Made by a program: the position numbers and the translations under genes. The notes beneath the pieces are model-generated. The model was not told where the DNA came from. It made no database searches and saw only the letters and a program-made list of their open reading frames with translations. Below, one piece after another: positions 17,096 to 25,881 of a stretch of DNA of 64,000 nt (the first letter of the stretch is position 1; each line of letters starts with the position of its first letter). The stretch comes from RUG023 sp900315435 (GTDB taxonomy: Bacteria; Spirochaetota; Spirochaetia; Sphaerochaetales; Sphaerochaetaceae): the NCBI GenBank assembly GCA_902788205.1, contig CADAJJ010000001.1, positions 108,128 through 172,127 on the forward strand, given 5' to 3'.

Positions 17096-17887
17096 TCACT
17101 GAACGGATTTCCCCGGTTTTTGCTCCACTGGTTTCTTGCAGAGGTCTTTCACCACTTCTCCTGCGATGATCAAGCCCGCGACGGAGGGAACGAAGGCGAC
17201 GCTTCCCGGGATGTCACGTCGATCGGTGCACTTGTGGGTGGAACCTGGAGGACAGACACAGTGGTAACGGCAACTGACTGCCATATCCTCGATAGGCCTG
17301 GTGGGCGGCTCGGTGGAATAGAGGACCTTCAAGTGCTTGACTTGCCGCTTGCGTAGCTCGCGCCGCATCACCCTTGCCAGCGGGCAGACGCTGGTCTTGT
17401 AAATGTCGGCAATCCGGAACTGGGTGGGATCGAGCTTGTCCCCAGCCCCCATGCAACTGATGATCGGGACGCCGCAGCGCTGGGCCTCCATGATGATCTG
17501 AAGCTTCGCGGTGACGGTATCGACCGCGTCAACCACATAGTCGTACTCGCTGAAATCAAACTCGCCGGCGTTCTGGGGAAGGTAGAAACATTTGCGGATC
17601 TCCACATTGGCATGCGGGTTGATGTCCAGAATCCTCTGTGCCATCACTTCCGCCTTGTACTTGCCCACCGTGGAGACCAATGCGACCACCTGGCGGTTGA
17701 TGTTGGTCAGGCAGACTTTGTCGTCGTCAACCAGCACGAAGGAACCGACACCGGTCCGTGCCAACGCGTCGGCACAGTAGCCGCCGACTCCCCCGATGCC
17801 GAAGATGGCGACCTTCGACTGATGCAGCTTCTCCATATTCTCGGCGCCAAGCAGCAGTTGGCTGCGTGAAAACTGATTCAATGCCAT
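17096..17887 (-). CDS. tcdA: ThiF/HesA-family E1-like protein, probable TcdA
   Basis: A 263-residue E1-like protein with the ATP-binding loop GIGGVGGYCADALARTGVG, the acidic VDDDKVCLTNINRQ, and the Cys-containing TSVCPLARVMRRELRK and CVCPPGSTHKC. These match TcdA, which cyclises t6A at tRNA position 37. The C-terminal hydrophobic stretch (SVAFVPSVAGLIIAGEVV) is also typical. It is convergent with the recombinase and lies downstream of ssrA, separated by the ssrA terminator. AGGGAA precedes the ATG. Confidence 0.88.
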   Translation of the reverse strand: MALNQFSRSQLLLGAENMEKLHQSKVAIFGIGGVGGYCADALARTGVGSFVLVDDDKVCLTNINRQVVALVSTVGKYKAEVMAQRILDINPHANVEIRKCFYLPQNAGEFDFSEYDYVVDAVDTVTAKLQIIMEAQRCGVPIISCMGAGDKLDPTQFRIADIYKTSVCPLARVMRRELRKRQVKHLKVLYSTEPPTRPIEDMAVSCRYHCVCPPGSTHKCTDRRDIPGSVAFVPSVAGLIIAGEVVKDLCKKPVEQKPGKSVQ

Positions 17888-17950
17888 GGTATTTCCCTAT
17901 TGTCCCCTATCCTATCAGACACGGCCCCGCACGGATACTGCAGAAGACAC

Positions 17951-17983
17951 AAAATGGCACCTGAACCGATTGCTTCAGGTGCC
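17951..17983 (-). terminator. ssrA terminator
   Basis: Perfect 10-base stem GGCACCTGAA/TTCAGGTGCC (17956-17965 and 17974-17983), followed on the minus strand by a T-rich run. Confidence 0.85.
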
Positions 17984-17989
17984 GTGCAT

Positions 17990-18365
17990 TGGAGGTGCTG
18001 GGATTCGAACCCAGGTCCAAACGTGCCGTCCTATGACGTCTACGTGCGTAGTCACTGATCTGTATTTCGGATACCGCTCGGTCCAGTGGCGAACGTACTG
18101 GTACCCTATCCTGCTTGCATTTCCCCGGGAACCACAGTCCTTTTCCCAGGTTAGCCCTTGTTTTTACAGGTGTCAGGCGCTTAAGAGCGGCAGCAACCTG
18201 GCCTGCTTGTCATCACTGCAATCAGGCAGCGAGGGCAAGTACTGCTTCGTCGGAGACGAACTCGTCTTCTTTCTTGGCAGATAATTTTTTTGCTAGTTTC
18301 AAGAGTTGGCGCTCTGCCCGCAGCCATAGACCCAGTCTACCGCCTGTCGAAACCAATACACCCCC
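17990..18365 (-). ncRNA. ssrA: Transfer-messenger RNA
   Basis: One-piece tmRNA of about 376 nt. The 5' end GGGGGTG pairs with CACCTCC at the 3' end (with one G-U pair). The 3' tRNA-like half holds the T-arm GGGTTCGAATCCC. The tag frame begins at a GCA resume codon preceded by CTA near 18293 and ends with TGA near 18226. It encodes a 23-residue tag starting AKKLSAKKED and ending DEAVLALAA, with the typical protease-recognised LAA terminus. The terminal CCA is not encoded. It acts with SmpB to release stalled ribosomes and tag the nascent chain for proteolysis. Confidence 0.96.
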
Positions 18366-18382
18366 TTTTCAGGGTACCTTCC

Positions 18383-18411
18383 ACTATACCCATAGTTGCT
18401 ACTTTTGGCAA
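18383..18411 (-). promoter_or_regulatory. ssrA promoter
   Basis: TTGCCA (18406-18411), 17-base spacer, TATAGT (18383-18388). The transcript would start about 10 bases before the mature 5' end, leaving a short leader for RNase P to remove. Confidence 0.7.
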
Positions 18412-18412
18412 C

Positions 18413-19225
18413 TCAATAGGCACATTTCTTTCGTATGGGAAGCGTGTCCAGCCACCTGTCCAAAGTGGAGAACACCTGCTCGAGATCGGAGAAGAGCAGG
18501 TCTGCCGCATCATCCTGCATGGTCGGTTGCGCATTGACGATGACAAGCTTCGCCCCATGCCGGCAGGCCAAGACGGGGAATGAGGCGGCGGGCTGTACGG
18601 TCAGGCTGGAACCAAGGACCAGGCAGAGGTCGCAGGAACTGAATTCCTCATAGGCCCGGTTGAGGATGTAGGAATCCAGCGACTCGCCATACAGGACGAT
18701 ATCCGGCTTGACCACATGGCCGCAGACATCGCAATGGGGCACGTTTCCTTCCTGGACAACCTTGGCTACCGCCTCGTAGGGGAAATACTTGCCGCAGTTC
18801 GGGCAATGGTGGTGGGCGACAGAGCCATGCACGTCATAGACCGCCTTGCTGCCAGCCCGCTCGTGAAGCATGTCGATGTTCTGGGTGTAGAGGCTTCGCA
18901 TGTAGCCCATGCGCTCCATCTTCGCCAACGTGGTATGGACGATGGTGGGCTGGTAGTGCTCCACGTTGTACCATACGGCCTTTGCCCATTGGTAGAAAAT
19001 GGAAGGCTCGCGCTCGAAAAAGCCGATGGAGACGATATCTTCCACGTCCATGCCATGCCACGGGTCGGTATACACCCCATGCGCTCCCCGGAAATCAGGG
19101 ATGCCGCTCAATGTCGAGACGCCGGCGCCCGTAAAGACGCAGGTAGACCGGGAAGCCTTGATCATCTCTTCCAGCCTTTGGATTTTCGGCTGGAATACCT
19201 CTTCTCGTTCGCTAAACTCACCCAT
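18413..19225 (-). CDS. Sirtuin NAD-dependent protein deacylase
   Basis: A 270-residue SIR2-family enzyme that removes acyl groups from lysines using NAD+. The NAD-binding motif CVFTGAGVSTLSGIPDFRG, the YTQNIDMLHERAG motif, the catalytic histidine in DVHGS and a four-cysteine zinc site (HCPNCGKYF and CDVCGHVV) are all present. The ATG at 19225 follows GGGAGGAAAAGG and overlaps the miaB stop by 8 bases; the in-frame TTG at 19246 is less likely. It closes the folD-miaB-sirtuin unit, and its stop lies two bases from the ssrA promoter. Confidence 0.93.
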   Translation of the reverse strand: MGEFSEREEVFQPKIQRLEEMIKASRSTCVFTGAGVSTLSGIPDFRGAHGVYTDPWHGMDVEDIVSIGFFEREPSIFYQWAKAVWYNVEHYQPTIVHTTLAKMERMGYMRSLYTQNIDMLHERAGSKAVYDVHGSVAHHHCPNCGKYFPYEAVAKVVQEGNVPHCDVCGHVVKPDIVLYGESLDSYILNRAYEEFSSCDLCLVLGSSLTVQPAASFPVLACRHGAKLVIVNAQPTMQDDAADLLFSDLEQVFSTLDRWLDTLPIRKKCAY

Positions 19226-20531
19226 CGACCTTTTCCTCCCCGACAAGCGTTCCCTCGAAGGTGTTTCCCTTGATACCGGTCAGCTTGACGTTCAGCAGGG
19301 AACCGACCGGCGCGCAGGTCTTGACCACGACCATCTCGTCATGCTCGGTGTGGCCAAGCATCTCGTTCCCATCCTGCTTGCTGATCTGGGTGAGCAGCAC
19401 TTCCGTCTCCTGACCGATGCGCTTCTCATGCTCTTTTCTGACAATTTCCGTCTCAAAGGCGATCAGCTCGCTAAGCCTGCGATGCTTGGTGTCATCATCG
19501 ATCTGCCCTTTCATCTTCGTCGCCCGTGTTCCTTCACGGGGGTTATAGTAATACATGAAAGGTTCAATCGCCTTCATGTTTCCCATCACCTCGAGCGTAT
19601 CATGGAACTCCTCTTCGGTCTCGCCGGGGAACCCCACCATCACGTCCACCGCGAAGGTGATGCCGGGCACCTGGCCACGCATCTTGTCCAGAAGGGTGAC
19701 GAACTGCTCCTTGGTGTAGTGCCTGTTCATCAGCCCCAGCACTCTTGTGCTCCCGCTCTGCAACGGCACGTGCACATGTTTGGCCACATGCTTCTCCGTG
19801 GCCAGGACCTTGATCAAATCGTCAGAGAAATCTTTTGGATGGGGGCTGTCGAAGCGAACCCAGCGGATGGTGTGGCAACGTTCCGCAATCCGGCGCAGCA
19901 ACTCTGGGAAAAGCACGATTCTTCCCTCTTCCTCTGTGGAATGGTAGCTGTTGACGTTCTGCCCCAGCAGCGTCACCTCGCGCACCCCTTTTCCCTCAAG
20001 AAAATCGATTTCCCTGAGGATGTCTGCGACCGGACGGCTTGTCTCGCGCCCCCGGACATAGGGGACGATGCAGTAGGTGCAGAAATTGTTGCAGCCATTC
20101 ATGATGGGCACGAAGGAAGAAACATCACCCTCGTGGTAGGAAAGATGGTCGAACTCGTAGGTGTCGCTTTGGGTGAAACTGCCGTCGGTCGCGATATCCA
20201 GGATCTTCTGCTTGTCGTTGACACCCACCACATAGTCGACCTGCGGAGCCTCTTTCTGCAGCTCGTCCAACAAGCGCTGGGCCATGCAGCCGGTGACCAC
20301 CAGCGTCAGAGGGTGGCTCTTCTTCACATGGGCGAAGAAGCCAAGACGGCCCCAGATCCTGCTCTCGGCAGTCTTGCGCACAGAGCAGGTGTTGAGAATC
20401 ACCACATCGGCGTGTTCCGCCTCGTCGGCTTTGGCCAGTCCATTGCCAAGAAGTCTCGCCTCGAGCGCGTTGCTTTCGGCGATGTTCATCTGGCACCCAT
20501 AGGTCTCAATGAAAAAGGTTTTCTTCAGCAT
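19218..20531 (-). CDS. miaB: tRNA-2-methylthio-N6-dimethylallyladenosine synthase MiaB
   Basis: MiaB, 437 residues, is a radical SAM methylthiotransferase that modifies A37 of tRNAs. The N-terminal UPF0004 domain has three cluster cysteines (GCQMN, NTCSVR, GCMAQR). The radical SAM motif is GCNNFCTYCIVPYVRGRE. A C-terminal TRAM domain is visible (QISKQDGNEMLGHTEHDE onward). It overlaps the end of folD by seven bases. Confidence 0.96.
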   Translation of the reverse strand: MLKKTFFIETYGCQMNIAESNALEARLLGNGLAKADEAEHADVVILNTCSVRKTAESRIWGRLGFFAHVKKSHPLTLVVTGCMAQRLLDELQKEAPQVDYVVGVNDKQKILDIATDGSFTQSDTYEFDHLSYHEGDVSSFVPIMNGCNNFCTYCIVPYVRGRETSRPVADILREIDFLEGKGVREVTLLGQNVNSYHSTEEEGRIVLFPELLRRIAERCHTIRWVRFDSPHPKDFSDDLIKVLATEKHVAKHVHVPLQSGSTRVLGLMNRHYTKEQFVTLLDKMRGQVPGITFAVDVMVGFPGETEEEFHDTLEVMGNMKAIEPFMYYYNPREGTRATKMKGQIDDDTKHRRLSELIAFETEIVRKEHEKRIGQETEVLLTQISKQDGNEMLGHTEHDEMVVVKTCAPVGSLLNVKLTGIKGNTFEGTLVGEEKVDG

Positions 20532-21382
20532 GCAAGAGCCGCCTTCAAGGTATTGTACATGAGCATGGCGATGGTCATCACACCGACCCCTCCAGGAACA
20601 GGGGTGATCGCGCTACACTTCGGCGCGACCTCGTCAAAGGCGACGTCGCCGACAATCCGGTAGCCCTTCTTTTTCGTCGCGTCGGGAATGCGGGAGATGC
20701 CGAAATCGATGACCACGGCACCTTCCTTGACCATGTCCGCCTTCAGAAACCCGGCCTTTCCCACCGCCACCATGACAATGTCGGCACCCGAGGTGATTTC
20801 AGAAAGGTGCTCCGTTCTCGAATGGCAGAGCGTCACCGTGGCGTCCACGCCCTTCTGGACCAGCATGGCCGCCATCGGCTTGCCGACAATATTGCTGCGC
20901 CCGATGATGGCGACGTGTTTGCCGGCCAGAGGGATCTGGTAATACGACAACAGTTTCATCACTCCATAGGGGGTGCAGCTCTTCATGCCATCCATACCGA
21001 TGAGAAGCTTGCCGACGTTGACCGGGTGGAAGCCGTCGACATCCTTCTTCGGGTCGATTGTCTCGATGACCTGCTGTTCGTCCAGTCCTGCAGGCAGTGG
21101 CGACTGCACCAGAATGCCATGGACCGCAGGATCTCCGTTCAGCTTCCTCACCAAGGCCAGCAGTTCCTCCATGCCAGCCGTCGCGGGGAGATGGTAGTCC
21201 AGGTGGCCGTAGCCGAGTTCCTCGCATTTCTTGTGCTTGGTATGGACATAGGTCTGGCTGGCCGGGTCGTCTCCTACCAGTATCACTGCCAAGGTCGGCT
21301 GCAAGCCTGGATGCGATGCCAGTGTCTCGTGTATTTCCTGATAGACGGAATCCGCTACTTCTTTTCCTGTCAAAAGGCGCAT
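20525..21382 (-). CDS. folD: Bifunctional methylenetetrahydrofolate dehydrogenase/cyclohydrolase FolD
   Basis: FolD, 285 residues, interconverts methylene-, methenyl- and formyl-tetrahydrofolate. Visible signatures are YVHTKHKKCEELGY with the catalytic lysine, VHGILVQSPLP, KDVDGFHPVNVGKL and the NADP-binding VAIIGRSNIVGKPMAAML. It is the first gene of the folD-miaB-sirtuin unit, with AAGGAG upstream of the ATG, and is divergent from the outer-membrane protein gene. Confidence 0.96.
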   Translation of the reverse strand: MRLLTGKEVADSVYQEIHETLASHPGLQPTLAVILVGDDPASQTYVHTKHKKCEELGYGHLDYHLPATAGMEELLALVRKLNGDPAVHGILVQSPLPAGLDEQQVIETIDPKKDVDGFHPVNVGKLLIGMDGMKSCTPYGVMKLLSYYQIPLAGKHVAIIGRSNIVGKPMAAMLVQKGVDATVTLCHSRTEHLSEITSGADIVMVAVGKAGFLKADMVKEGAVVIDFGISRIPDATKKKGYRIVGDVAFDEVAPKCSAITPVPGGVGVMTIAMLMYNTLKAALAC

Positions 21383-21451
21383 GGGTACTCGCTCTCCTTC
21401 TTTGAAACTCTACAGGAAAACCATCATTCTTTACAATGGAACTTGTTGCCA

Positions 21452-21480
21452 TTGAAGACGAAGCAAAGTATTGTTAAACT
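21452..21480 (+). promoter_or_regulatory. Promoter of outer-membrane protein gene
   Basis: TTGAAG (21452-21457), 17-base spacer, TAAACT (21475-21480). The leader is about 15 bases and includes GAGG. Confidence 0.5.
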
Positions 21481-21501
21481 CGAATTATTGTGAGGTACGC
21501 T

Positions 21502-22119
21502 GTGAAGAAAAAAGTAGCCATTCTGGCTCTCAGTCTTTTCCTTCCCTCCATGGCATTCGCCGCTACCGATACCTACCGGACCGGTAGCATGATCTTTCAT
21601 TTTGCGGCCGGCACCAGCATGCCTGGCTTCATTCATTTCTTTGGCGATGCGGAAGGTCTTGATTCGGATTACTGGCTTTGGGGCGAGGATGACCATGCGA
21701 CGAAACTCAACTGGGGCGGGAATTTCTCCTTAGGTTTCGAAAGGTTCACCTCAAGCACCCTGAGCCTTGGCGGAGAACTCGGGTATGACTTCAACTACTG
21801 TGTCAACGACGACCTGTTCACCGCTGTTCCCCTCCAGTTCAAGTTGACCTGGTATCCGGTGCAAGGCACCGTCGACCTTCCGGTCAGCCTGGGAATCGGT
21901 ACCGTCTACGAGCGCTTTGGCGAAGACAAGTCGATGCTGAACCTCTCGCTCAGCCTGGACGTCGGCATGAATTTCTACATCTGGGAACATTGGGGCGTCG
22001 GCATCCACTCCGGCCTATGGCTGATTCCGGAATTCAACTACAATTCCGGCGACCAAGAGAATGACGGAGTGCTCGGTCTCGTACCGATCACTCTCTCGGT
22101 CTCGTACAGGAACCTGTAA
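21502..22119 (+). CDS. Predicted outer-membrane beta-barrel protein
   Basis: The product is 205 residues and starts with a typical signal peptide (VKKKVAILALSLFLPSMAFA, probable cleavage after AFA). The rest alternates aromatic and polar residues, with repeated short strands such as FSLGFERFTSSTLSLGGELGYDF and a final aromatic-rich strand ending SVSYRNL, as expected for a small barrel. The GTG at 21502 is chosen because GAGG lies six bases upstream; a GTG at 21490 is in frame. The lipoprotein gene follows 14 bases later. No specific function is recognised. Confidence 0.7.
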   Translation: MKKKVAILALSLFLPSMAFAATDTYRTGSMIFHFAAGTSMPGFIHFFGDAEGLDSDYWLWGEDDHATKLNWGGNFSLGFERFTSSTLSLGGELGYDFNYCVNDDLFTAVPLQFKLTWYPVQGTVDLPVSLGIGTVYERFGEDKSMLNLSLSLDVGMNFYIWEHWGVGIHSGLWLIPEFNYNSGDQENDGVLGLVPITLSVSYRNL

Positions 22120-22133
22120 GGAGCAAAGCACTT

Positions 22134-23450
22134 ATGAAGATCAAACATTTCCTTTATGCGGCGCTTCTCGCGGTGTTGCTGGCATCCTGCGACGGCTCGG
22201 TCCTGGTCGAGGTCGTCACCGCCGAGGATACCCCTGACAAGAATTACCAGAAGATTCTCGGAGTAGTCAGCGGTACTGTGTACTACCAGAACAAAAAGGG
22301 GCTTTTCTCCAACTCCAGTTCTTCTGAACAGGGAAGCGACATCTACAGCAAGGTGCTGAACGGAGAGAACACGCTTGTTGCCAACAGCAATGGCGCATTG
22401 GTCCGGTACAGCTGCCTGTATGGCAGCCAATACCTGCTCTATTTCCAGATATACTGGAATTCCAACGACGGATACCGGAGCACAATCGGCCTGTATGACC
22501 TCAGCTCTGGCACCAATTACCCGTCTGTCCCCCTGAACGTCACCGGCGTCACCGCAACTTCCGATGGCTATTGGATCAAAGGTCTTCACGAAGATGGCGG
22601 TTTGGTGGTCTTTGACAAAGCGAACAACAAGGTCTACCTCTGCTATCCTGCAACGGTCAATTCCTCTGCTGTCACCTTTACCGCCCTGACGGACAGCGAT
22701 TCGGTACTTGACGTCGCCAATACCAGCAGCATGCAATACGAGGTCGGCGCATACTTCTTGCAGAGGACACAGGCCAACACCTACTCGATGATGACGAGGG
22801 TCCACAAGGTGAACAACGACGAAGAGGATGACGACGATCATGATACGGACCTGTACTTCTTCAAGTGGAACAGCGGAGTTCCCTCCTTGCTGGCGAAAAG
22901 CTCAGGCACCCACCCCTATCGTCCCGCCAATTTCGTCATCAACTCCTCGGGGACCGCGGCGTACGTCCTCTGCACCAACGGCAGGCTGTACAAGTACAGC
23001 TTGGATTTGGATTCTAAGACCGCTACCAAAATCAACTACTATAAATCCGGCGGTTACTCGTCCGGCGGTTACTCGTATGGGACAGGCTGCATGATGTACT
23101 ACATCTCGAGCGGTGGCAAGGAGTATATCGTCACCAAGCCGAACTACAAGAGCAGGGCCATCATCGTCTTGGAGTTCACCGAGGACACTGCCGGCACCAC
23201 GGAAATCGCGGACTTTGACGACAGCTCGCTCCGCAAGGGCTTCGCCTATCGTCTGGACAGCGATTTGATCAACTGTTTCTATGAGTTGCGTACGGACGAC
23301 AGTTCAAAGAGCAAACTGCTTGCCGGGACCAACGAGAGCGGCATGGTATCGATCATCATCAACTGGGACAACGTGACCAACAACAGTTCCAGCAATGGAT
23401 CGACCAGCGCCAGCGAGCAATACGACACTACGCTAAATTTGCTTCCATGA
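22134..23450 (+). CDS. Predicted lipoprotein of unknown function
   Basis: The product is 438 residues and begins MKIKHFLYAALLAVLLASCDG, a clear lipobox with Cys at residue 19. The mature part is rich in Ser, Tyr, Asn and Asp and contains repeating segments of the type LYxxxxSGTNYP and KVYLCYPA, suggesting a beta-propeller-like fold. A SGGY duplication lies near residue 310. It is probably cotranscribed with the barrel protein and ends at a strong terminator. Family and function were not recognised. Confidence 0.75.
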   Translation: MKIKHFLYAALLAVLLASCDGSVLVEVVTAEDTPDKNYQKILGVVSGTVYYQNKKGLFSNSSSSEQGSDIYSKVLNGENTLVANSNGALVRYSCLYGSQYLLYFQIYWNSNDGYRSTIGLYDLSSGTNYPSVPLNVTGVTATSDGYWIKGLHEDGGLVVFDKANNKVYLCYPATVNSSAVTFTALTDSDSVLDVANTSSMQYEVGAYFLQRTQANTYSMMTRVHKVNNDEEDDDDHDTDLYFFKWNSGVPSLLAKSSGTHPYRPANFVINSSGTAAYVLCTNGRLYKYSLDLDSKTATKINYYKSGGYSSGGYSYGTGCMMYYISSGGKEYIVTKPNYKSRAIIVLEFTEDTAGTTEIADFDDSSLRKGFAYRLDSDLINCFYELRTDDSSKSKLLAGTNESGMVSIIINWDNVTNNSSSNGSTSASEQYDTTLNLLP

Positions 23451-23452
23451 CG

Positions 23453-23484
23453 AAAGGCCTTGTCCGTGGCGGGCAAGGCCTTTT
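23453..23484. terminator. Bidirectional terminator
   Basis: AAAGGCCTTG and CAAGGCCTTT form a 10-base stem with T-run in both directions, between the lipoprotein gene and the convergent small membrane protein gene. Confidence 0.75.
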
Positions 23485-23491
23485 CCATATC

Positions 23492-23743
23492 CTAGTTCTT
23501 TTTGCAGACAGCGTCATGGATCTCGATGATATTGGCGGCCATGCCGAAAACCACTCCGTTGACCAATATGCCCACGAGCAAGGAGACCAGCATCGAAACC
23601 ACCCCGCATACGGGAGCCGGCCAGCCGATCTGTGCGGCATTGTCCACCCCGCTCCGATATCCAAGCACCGCTACAGCGACCAACGTGAGCACCAGGGTGA
23701 TGCGCAGGCAACCACGGAAAATCTTTGCCAAGAAATGAATCAT
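23492..23743 (-). CDS. Small two-helix membrane protein
   Basis: An 83-residue protein from the ATG at 23743, with GGGAGGT upstream. Two hydrophobic segments are clear (about residues 13-30 and 44-73), and the tail is IEIHDAVCKKN. The frame is open further upstream to 23920, but that part has no coding character. No family recognised. Confidence 0.55.
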   Translation of the reverse strand: MIHFLAKIFRGCLRITLVLTLVAVAVLGYRSGVDNAAQIGWPAPVCGVVSMLVSLLVGILVNGVVFGMAANIIEIHDAVCKKN

Positions 23744-24121
23744 TGCAGTCTTACCTCCCGTCTCCTTTCCGAGACTCGTATTTGGTAAACAAAAAACGAT
23801 CAAGGGAGGTTTCATTGGATTGTCGCACGCAAGAAAAATGAGGTCGTTTTTTTCTATGAATAACAGCATCCCCTCTCCCGACTTCCGCAGGCAGATAGGC
23901 GAAAACGGATTACAACTCATTGTGTCTGATGAAGTTATATGCCGTTTCCGTTGTTTTTGTGTTGTATACCGTCAGTACGTCTTTTGTGTCGCCCCCTCAG
24001 CTTTTCAGATGGCCGTGCCGCAACACAGGTTCTGATAGGAGCCATCGGACAGCAGCGCGAGGTCGGCTTTCCGCATGTCTGTAATATGACACCTGGGCTG
24101 TTTTGCCGTCGAATAGATTTT
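23744..24121. other. Gene-free region, possible decayed DNA
   Basis: About 380 bases without a credible gene, looser in composition than its surroundings. It follows the winged-helix fragment on the minus strand and may be the rest of the same decayed locus. A weak promoter (TTGATC-17-TACGAG) may serve the small membrane protein. Confidence 0.4.
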
Positions 24122-24506
24122 TCAGATGACAGTTCTGATGTAGCGTGTTCCCCGGCCTGTTCCAACCTTGCGTATTTGTCCATCCCGAACCATCTGTCCA
24201 AGGACGGCTTCGACGGTGGTCGCGCTTACATCAGGTAGGATTTTGCAGACGTCCGCTTTTGAAATGGGGGTATGTGAATCCAAAACGGTCGCTTCACCCC
24301 TTGCCTGTTTCGTCACCTTTCGGCTTCCCACCACAGCGAATCAGCCATGACTGATCCGAAAGCTTCGTTCCGGACTTCCGTTTGCCTTTGCGGCCATGTG
24401 GCTTTATCACAAAACCGTTGTCCCGGAGCCTTCCCAGCTGGCGTGCCATAAAGGCTACACGGTCGTCCGACAAAACTCGGAGCGTGGCACGCTCAGTTGT
24501 CGCCAC
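24122..24506 (-). pseudogene. Frameshifted winged-helix fragment
   Basis: Two overlapping 70-codon minus-strand frames (24294-24506 and 24122-24334) look like pieces of one product. The downstream piece reads SKADVCKILPDVSATTVEAV and RKVGTGRGTRYIRT, resembling the winged-helix tail at the C-terminus of Fic-family and related regulatory proteins. The upstream piece has MARQLGRLRDNGFVIKPHG. No Fic catalytic motif is present, and the fragment overlaps the end of the phosphoribosyltransferase gene. Interpreted as a remnant; the parent family is uncertain. Confidence 0.35.
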
Positions 24507-25110
24507 GAACCTCGTGCAGGATCCGTCTCACCTCGGGATCGCCATACTGCTCGTCGATCTCCTTGCTGGTAAGGCCAACGAACTCATGACAATTGTAGTG
24601 GATCCATCGATCCTCATCAGGGCTTTTGATCACATGCTTGCGGCAGTAGTAATCAGGCTGGATCGGAAGCGGCTCACTGCTTTTGTAGACCGGCAGCTTG
24701 TAGTCGTACACCGCCACCTTCAGGTCCTCGCGGGGAATACCATGCTCCATGATTGTGGTGGCAAGGGCATTGACGGTCTTGCCGGTATCGAAGATATCGT
24801 CCACCAGAAGGACTTTGTCGCCGGTACGCAGATACTCGGGGGAATAGGTCCATCCGTCCACCATCACCTTGGTCTGGTTACGGAGAAACCCGTAGCTTCT
24901 GGCGACAACCGCGGCATAAAGCACAGGTTTCCCCTGCTCTTTCAGACGCACCATCTTATAGTACTCGCTGAAGACATTGGCCATGTAGGCTCCGCCACGG
25001 AGGCTGGCATAAATCACGTCGGGGACGAAGTGGTCGTCCATGTACATGTGGTTGACCAATTTCAGCGCGTCGTCACGAATCTTGTCGCCAGGAATGAACT
25101 CCTTCTCCAT
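24493..25110 (-). CDS. Purine-type phosphoribosyltransferase
   Basis: The 205-residue product has a type I phosphoribosyltransferase fold with the PRPP-binding motif VLLVDDIFDTGKTV near residue 100. An earlier loop, PDVIYASLRGGAYMANVFSEYY, resembles xanthine/hypoxanthine phosphoribosyltransferases, and this salvage role (purine base plus PRPP to nucleotide) is the likely one. The base specificity is not clear. It is the last complete gene of the flavodoxin-SurA-nusB-map unit, ten bases after map. Confidence 0.82.
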   Translation of the reverse strand: MEKEFIPGDKIRDDALKLVNHMYMDDHFVPDVIYASLRGGAYMANVFSEYYKMVRLKEQGKPVLYAAVVARSYGFLRNQTKVMVDGWTYSPEYLRTGDKVLLVDDIFDTGKTVNALATTIMEHGIPREDLKVAVYDYKLPVYKSSEPLPIQPDYYCRKHVIKSPDEDRWIHYNCHEFVGLTSKEIDEQYGDPEVRRILHEVRGDN

Positions 25111-25119
25111 ACATCCTCC

Positions 25120-25881
25120 TCAATCGGTCACGGTGAGAATCTCAAGCCCGTTATGGGTGATTGCAATCGTGTTCTCCCAGTGGCAACTGGGCTGTCCGTC
25201 GGCAGTGACCTCGGTCCAGCCATTGCCAAGCTGGCGGATGTTCTTCGTGCCGAGGTTGATCATCGGCTCGATGGCGAGGACCATGCCCTCACGGATACGG
25301 GGATTCGGCATGAACGGAGAGGCATAGTTGGGAATCTCCGGATCCTCATGCACTTCCAGGCCGACACCGTGCCCGCAGTATTCACGGACCACTCCATAAT
25401 GGAACTTCTCGGCATGTTTCTGCACGGCAGTCCCGATGTCCTGGATGCGTGCCCTCGGCCTGCCGGCGGCTTCGATGCCAAGGTCGAGGCACTCGGCGGT
25501 CACGTCGTTCAGTTTCTGCCATTCCGGCTTAGTCTTGCCTCCAATGACGAAGGTGCGGGACATGTCGGAAAAAAAGCCGTTCAGGTTGATGCCGAGGTCA
25601 AGGTCGACCAGGTCGCCCTCCTCGACAATCCGTTTCTTGCTCGGAATGCCGTGGATGACTTCCTCGTTGACCGAGATGCAGGCAGTCGCAGGAAAACCCT
25701 CGTAGTGGAGATATGCCGGCTTGCCACCATGGGCGATGGTAAAGTCATAGCAGAACTTGTCCATGTCCCACGTGGACATGCCTGGTCTCAGGATTTGCCC
25801 CACCTCGGCCATCATCTGCGCACAAAGATGGCAGCTCTTGCGGATGCCATCGATTTCCTCTTCCGTCTTCAATTGAATCAT
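25120..25881 (-). CDS. map: Methionine aminopeptidase, type I
   Basis: Type I MetAP, 253 residues, removes N-terminal methionine from nascent proteins. The five metal ligands can be placed: two Asp in GDLVDLDLGINLNGFFSDMS, His in YCGHGVGLEVHEDP, and Glu in the AIEPMINLG and WENTIAI segments. It overlaps the nusB stop by four bases. Confidence 0.96.
   Translation of the reverse strand: MIQLKTEEEIDGIRKSCHLCAQMMAEVGQILRPGMSTWDMDKFCYDFTIAHGGKPAYLHYEGFPATACISVNEEVIHGIPSKKRIVEEGDLVDLDLGINLNGFFSDMSRTFVIGGKTKPEWQKLNDVTAECLDLGIEAAGRPRARIQDIGTAVQKHAEKFHYGVVREYCGHGVGLEVHEDPEIPNYASPFMPNPRIREGMVLAIEPMINLGTKNIRQLGNGWTEVTADGQPSCHWENTIAITHNGLEILTVTD

Noticed and set aside
17072..18365. Integrated element ending in ssrA
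   Set aside because: No duplicated ssrA 3' end was seen and ordinary tcdA lies between, so an element boundary cannot be supported.
19226..19246. TTG start for the sirtuin
   Set aside because: The ATG at 19225 has a better Shine-Dalgarno sequence and fits the sirtuin N-terminus.
23020..23090. Tandem repeat in the lipoprotein gene
   Set aside because: Only a single short SGGY duplication is present, too small to call a repeat array.
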